Both the position numbers and the translations under genes were made by a program. Below the pieces are notes generated by a model. That model was given only the letters and a program-made list of their open reading frames with translations. It was not told the origin of the DNA and did not search any database. A stretch of 25,703 bases of DNA, from the NCBI GenBank assembly GCA_035528275.1, contig DATKYV010000387.1, positions 1-25,703 on the forward strand. Reading direction: 5' to 3'. The DNA is from DATKYV01 sp035528275 (GTDB taxonomy: Bacteria; Acidobacteriota; Terriglobia; UBA7540). This document shows, in pieces, positions 23,606 through 25,703 of this stretch. Each line of letters opens with the position of its first letter. The stretch's first letter is position 1.

Positions 23606-23634
23606 TTGAGGCGTCAGGGTAGAATATTTATTAT
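23606..23634 (+). promoter_or_regulatory. Promoter for dnaB, predicting a very short leader
   Basis: TTGAGG (23606-23611), a 17-base spacer and TATTAT (23629-23634, 5/6) predict initiation near 23641, about six bases before the ATG at 23647. An overlapping alternative, TAGAAT at 23620-23625, would give a leader of about 15 bases. In either case no ribosome binding site precedes dnaB. Confidence 0.4.
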
Positions 23635-23646
23635 GACAACGGCCCT

Positions 23647-25020
23647 ATGCCCACCGCAACCGCAATTGATCGGGCAGTCCCCCATAACCTCGAAGCTGAG
23701 CGGGCTCTTCTCGGCACCATTCTTCTTGACAACGGCGCCCTGAACGTCGCCCTCGAACAAATCGCCAAGGACGATTTCTTCTCCGAAGCGCATCGGGTCA
23801 CCTTTGACAAGATGCTGGAGATTTCCGAGAAGAATCGCACCATTGACCTGGTGACCCTTTCGGAAGAACTTTCGACAGAAGGATTGCTGGAGAAGGTGGG
23901 CGGCGCCGGTTACCTCGCCGCGCTCACCGACGGCGTTCCGGTCGGCAGCTCCGCGACGGTCAGCGAGTATTCGCGCATCATCAAGGAAAAATCACTCATC
24001 CGTCGGCTCATCAACGCTTCCAACAACGTCATTTCGCGCTGTCTCGAAGGCACGGACGACCCGGAAACTCTGGTCGACCTGGCGCAGAGCCAGATCTTCG
24101 AAATCGCCGAGCAGAAGGTTTCCACCGGCTTTCTCGGCATCCGCGACATTGTGAAGTCGAGCTTCGGGACCATCGACGTCCTGTTCGACCGTGGGCAGCG
24201 GGTGACGGGCGTCGAGACCGGCTTCATCGATCTCGATAACATGACTTCGGGTTTGCAGCCCGGCGAACTCGTTATCGTCGCCGCCCGGCCTTCGCTGGGC
24301 AAGACCGCCTTGGCGCTCAACATCGCCGCCCACGCCGCTATCGAGGGGAAGAAATCGGTAGGCGTCTTCTCGCTCGAAATGAGCAAGGAGTCATTGGTCA
24401 TCCGGCTGCTGTGCTCTGAGGCCCGCATCGACAGCCACAAACTCCGCACCGGCTTCTCCAGCCGCGACGACTGGAACCGCATGACCAAAGCCCTGGGCCG
24501 CCTGGCCGAAGCCCCGCTTTACATCGACGACAGCCCGGGCCTGAGCATCATGCAAATCCGCGCCAAGGCGCGCCGGTTGAAAGCCGATAAGAGTCTCGAT
24601 CTGCTCATCGTGGATTACCTCCAGCTCGTCACCGGACACGGCCGCTATGAGAATCGCACCCAGGAAGTGTCGTTCATTTCCCGCAGTCTCAAGAGCATCG
24701 CCAAAGAGCTGCACGTGCCGGTGGTGGCGCTCTCGCAATTGAGCCGCGCCCCCGAAGAGCGCCCCGGCCACCGGCCGCAGCTTTCTGACTTGCGCGAGTC
24801 CGGCTCCATTGAACAGGACGCCGACGTGGTGATGTTCATCTTCCGGGAAGATGTCTACCGGCGACGCGGCGGCGAGGGGGAGGAAGAACCCGGCGGCAAG
24901 ACCGAGCTCATTATCGGCAAGCAACGGAACGGACCCACGGGCCACGTGCCCATCGTCTTCCTCAAACCCTTTGCCCGCTTCGAGAATTTCTCCGCCCGCG
25001 AGGGAGGGGAAGAGGAATAG
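23647..25020 (+). CDS. dnaB: Replicative DNA helicase DnaB
   Basis: A 457-residue hexameric replication-fork helicase. The N-terminal collar domain (about 10-115, VPHNLEAERALLGTILLDN) binds primase. The RecA-like motor (about 185-450) has Walker A ARPSLGKT (213-220), the glutamate-bearing FSLEMS (241-246), Walker B IVDYLQL (321-327), ALSQLSR (361-367), SDLRESGSIEQDADVVMFI (380-398) and the arginine finger region KQRNGPTG (R427). The length is standard and there is no intein, although DnaB is a common intein host. The ATG at 23647 lacks a ribosome binding site and sits just behind its promoter. alr follows after 153 bases that include a REP-like unit. Confidence 0.97.
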   Translation: MPTATAIDRAVPHNLEAERALLGTILLDNGALNVALEQIAKDDFFSEAHRVTFDKMLEISEKNRTIDLVTLSEELSTEGLLEKVGGAGYLAALTDGVPVGSSATVSEYSRIIKEKSLIRRLINASNNVISRCLEGTDDPETLVDLAQSQIFEIAEQKVSTGFLGIRDIVKSSFGTIDVLFDRGQRVTGVETGFIDLDNMTSGLQPGELVIVAARPSLGKTALALNIAAHAAIEGKKSVGVFSLEMSKESLVIRLLCSEARIDSHKLRTGFSSRDDWNRMTKALGRLAEAPLYIDDSPGLSIMQIRAKARRLKADKSLDLLIVDYLQLVTGHGRYENRTQEVSFISRSLKSIAKELHVPVVALSQLSRAPEERPGHRPQLSDLRESGSIEQDADVVMFIFREDVYRRRGGEGEEEPGGKTELIIGKQRNGPTGHVPIVFLKPFARFENFSAREGGEEE

Positions 25021-25058
25021 ATGTGTCTCGCGAGCCTCCGCGCGGCACGAGGACCACT

Positions 25059-25114
25059 GTAGCGCCCGTCAGTTGACGGGCAGAGGGGAAGCCCCCGGCA
25101 CGCCGGGGCGCTAC
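25059..25114. repeat. Composite REP-like palindromic element between dnaB and alr
   Basis: An outer inverted repeat GTAGCGCCC (25059-25067) / GGGCGCTAC (25106-25114) encloses two inner hairpins. The first is CCCGTCA-GT-TGACGGG (25065-25080) and the second is CCCCGGC-AC-GCCGGGG (25093-25108). The arms of the inner and outer stems overlap, so alternative folds compete. The design resembles REP/BIME units spread by RAYT transposases. No transposase is in the window. Confidence 0.65.
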
Positions 25115-25173
25115 CCGGAGCGGTACTCTCCGGTCGCACCGGGACACGCTTCAAGGGCCGCTGCAAGGCAACC

Positions 25174-25703
25174 GTGAGCAACCACACCGACAAGCTCCTG
25201 CGCCCCACCTGGGTTGAAATCTCGCTCTCCAAACTGCAACGCAACACCGAGCGGGTTCGCGCGCTTGCCCGGTCGCGCCGCGTGATGGCGGTGATCAAAG
25301 CGGACGCTTACGGCCACGGCGCCGTCCCCGTAGCCAAGTGCCTCGGCGAGTCGGGTATCGACTGGTTCGGGGTGGCCACGGTCGAAGAGGCGCTGGAGCT
25401 GCGTGAGGCGGGCATCGAGCAGCCCATCTTACTCCTCGGCGGCCTCTACATGAGCGACCCCGCGCACCTCATCGAGTATCGTCTCACTCCCTCGGTCTCT
25501 TCCACGGCGCGCCTCGACACTTACGCCGAGTGCGCGCGGCGCCACGGCCGGCCTATCGAATTCCACCTCAAGGTGGACACCGGCATGGGCCGCCTGGGAT
25601 TGCCGCTCGACCGGCTGGCTTCGTTCGTCGACCACTATCGCGAGCTGGAAGGCCTGCGGCTCACCGGGTTCTTCACTCATCTCGCCTCGGCGGAGGACCT
25701 CGT
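25174..25703 (+). CDS. alr: Alanine racemase, 5' part (runs off the window)
   Basis: The frame is open from GTG at 25174 to the window end (176 codons), so roughly half of a usual 360-380-residue enzyme is seen. It converts L-alanine to D-alanine for peptidoglycan, using PLP. The PLP lysine is K42 in VIKADAYGHGA. Further family motifs are WFGVATVEEALELREAGI, FHLKVDTGMGRLGL and GFFTHLASAEDL. The catalytic Tyr of the second domain lies outside the window. AAGG lies five bases before the GTG. dnaB-alr adjacency is widespread. The REP-like element just upstream may separate the two transcripts or affect stability. Confidence 0.93.
   Translation, partial: MSNHTDKLLRPTWVEISLSKLQRNTERVRALARSRRVMAVIKADAYGHGAVPVAKCLGESGIDWFGVATVEEALELREAGIEQPILLLGGLYMSDPAHLIEYRLTPSVSSTARLDTYAECARRHGRPIEFHLKVDTGMGRLGLPLDRLASFVDHYRELEGLRLTGFFTHLASAEDL

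Larger units (their letters stand above)
23258..23646. other. Long rplI-dnaB gap with remnant ORF, palindrome and dnaB promoter
   Basis: This 389-base gap is the longest in the window. It holds no intact gene that I can support. It contains a possible broken minus-strand frame (23333-23554), a small palindrome (23530-23544) and the dnaB promoter (23606-23634). A short stem GACGT/ACGTC lies near 23307-23323 without a T-run. Confidence 0.6.

Noticed and set aside
23647..25020. Intein in dnaB
   Set aside because: The protein is a standard 457 residues with contiguous Walker A and B and arginine-finger motifs.
1..25703. CRISPR arrays, insertion sequences, toxin-antitoxin pairs or a defence cluster
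   Set aside because: No regularly spaced repeats, transposase, nuclease or toxin family could be recognised on either strand.

Overview
This 25.7 kb window looks like a chromosomal core region of a GC-rich, Gram-negative-type bacterium, most likely an Acidobacteriota member. I infer this from the EF-G-like paralogue, the double-domain SppA, the CTC-type L25, the TPR protein beside ispE, frequent GTG/TTG starts and a REP-like palindromic unit. No taxonomic search could be run. Nothing resembles a prophage, plasmid, CRISPR array, transposase or secondary-metabolite cluster. Nearly all of the sequence is ordinary protein-coding DNA.

Left part (1-8249): the 5' part of a small membrane protein and an exported amidohydrolase, both on the minus strand. 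A divergent 101-residue CPCC protein follows, then an EF-G-like GTPase with altered G motifs. Next comes a two-gene unit made of a ureide-permease-like transporter and a signal-peptide-bearing nucleoside hydrolase. A membrane-anchored M23 peptidase converges on this unit from the other strand.

Middle part (8537-16207): a KefB-type K+/H+ antiporter, a dGTPase-like HD hydrolase (minus), glgC (plus, divergent from the dGTPase), sppA (minus) and enolase (plus, divergent from sppA).

Right part (16481-25703): a single co-directional block. It runs TPR protein, ispE, tRNA-Gln(TTG), prs, rplY/ctc, pth, rpsF, rpsR, rplI, a 389-base gap, dnaB and the start of alr. This joins two widely conserved neighbourhoods, ispE-tRNA-Gln-prs-rplY-pth and rpsF-rpsR-rplI-dnaB-alr. 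It links isoprenoid and PRPP precursors, ribosomal proteins, peptidyl-tRNA recycling, replication and cell-wall D-alanine.

Sigma70-like promoters are unusually legible, for example TTGACA-17-AATAAT before the TPR gene. Two of them sit so close to the start codon that the mRNAs would be essentially leaderless (the CPCC gene and dnaB). The points most worth a second look are the transporter plus secreted nucleoside hydrolase pair, the EF-G-like protein lacking the catalytic His, a composite REP-like palindrome between dnaB and alr with related hairpins around and inside pth, and a possible broken small gene between rplI and dnaB. I did not find a clear previously undescribed multi-gene system.
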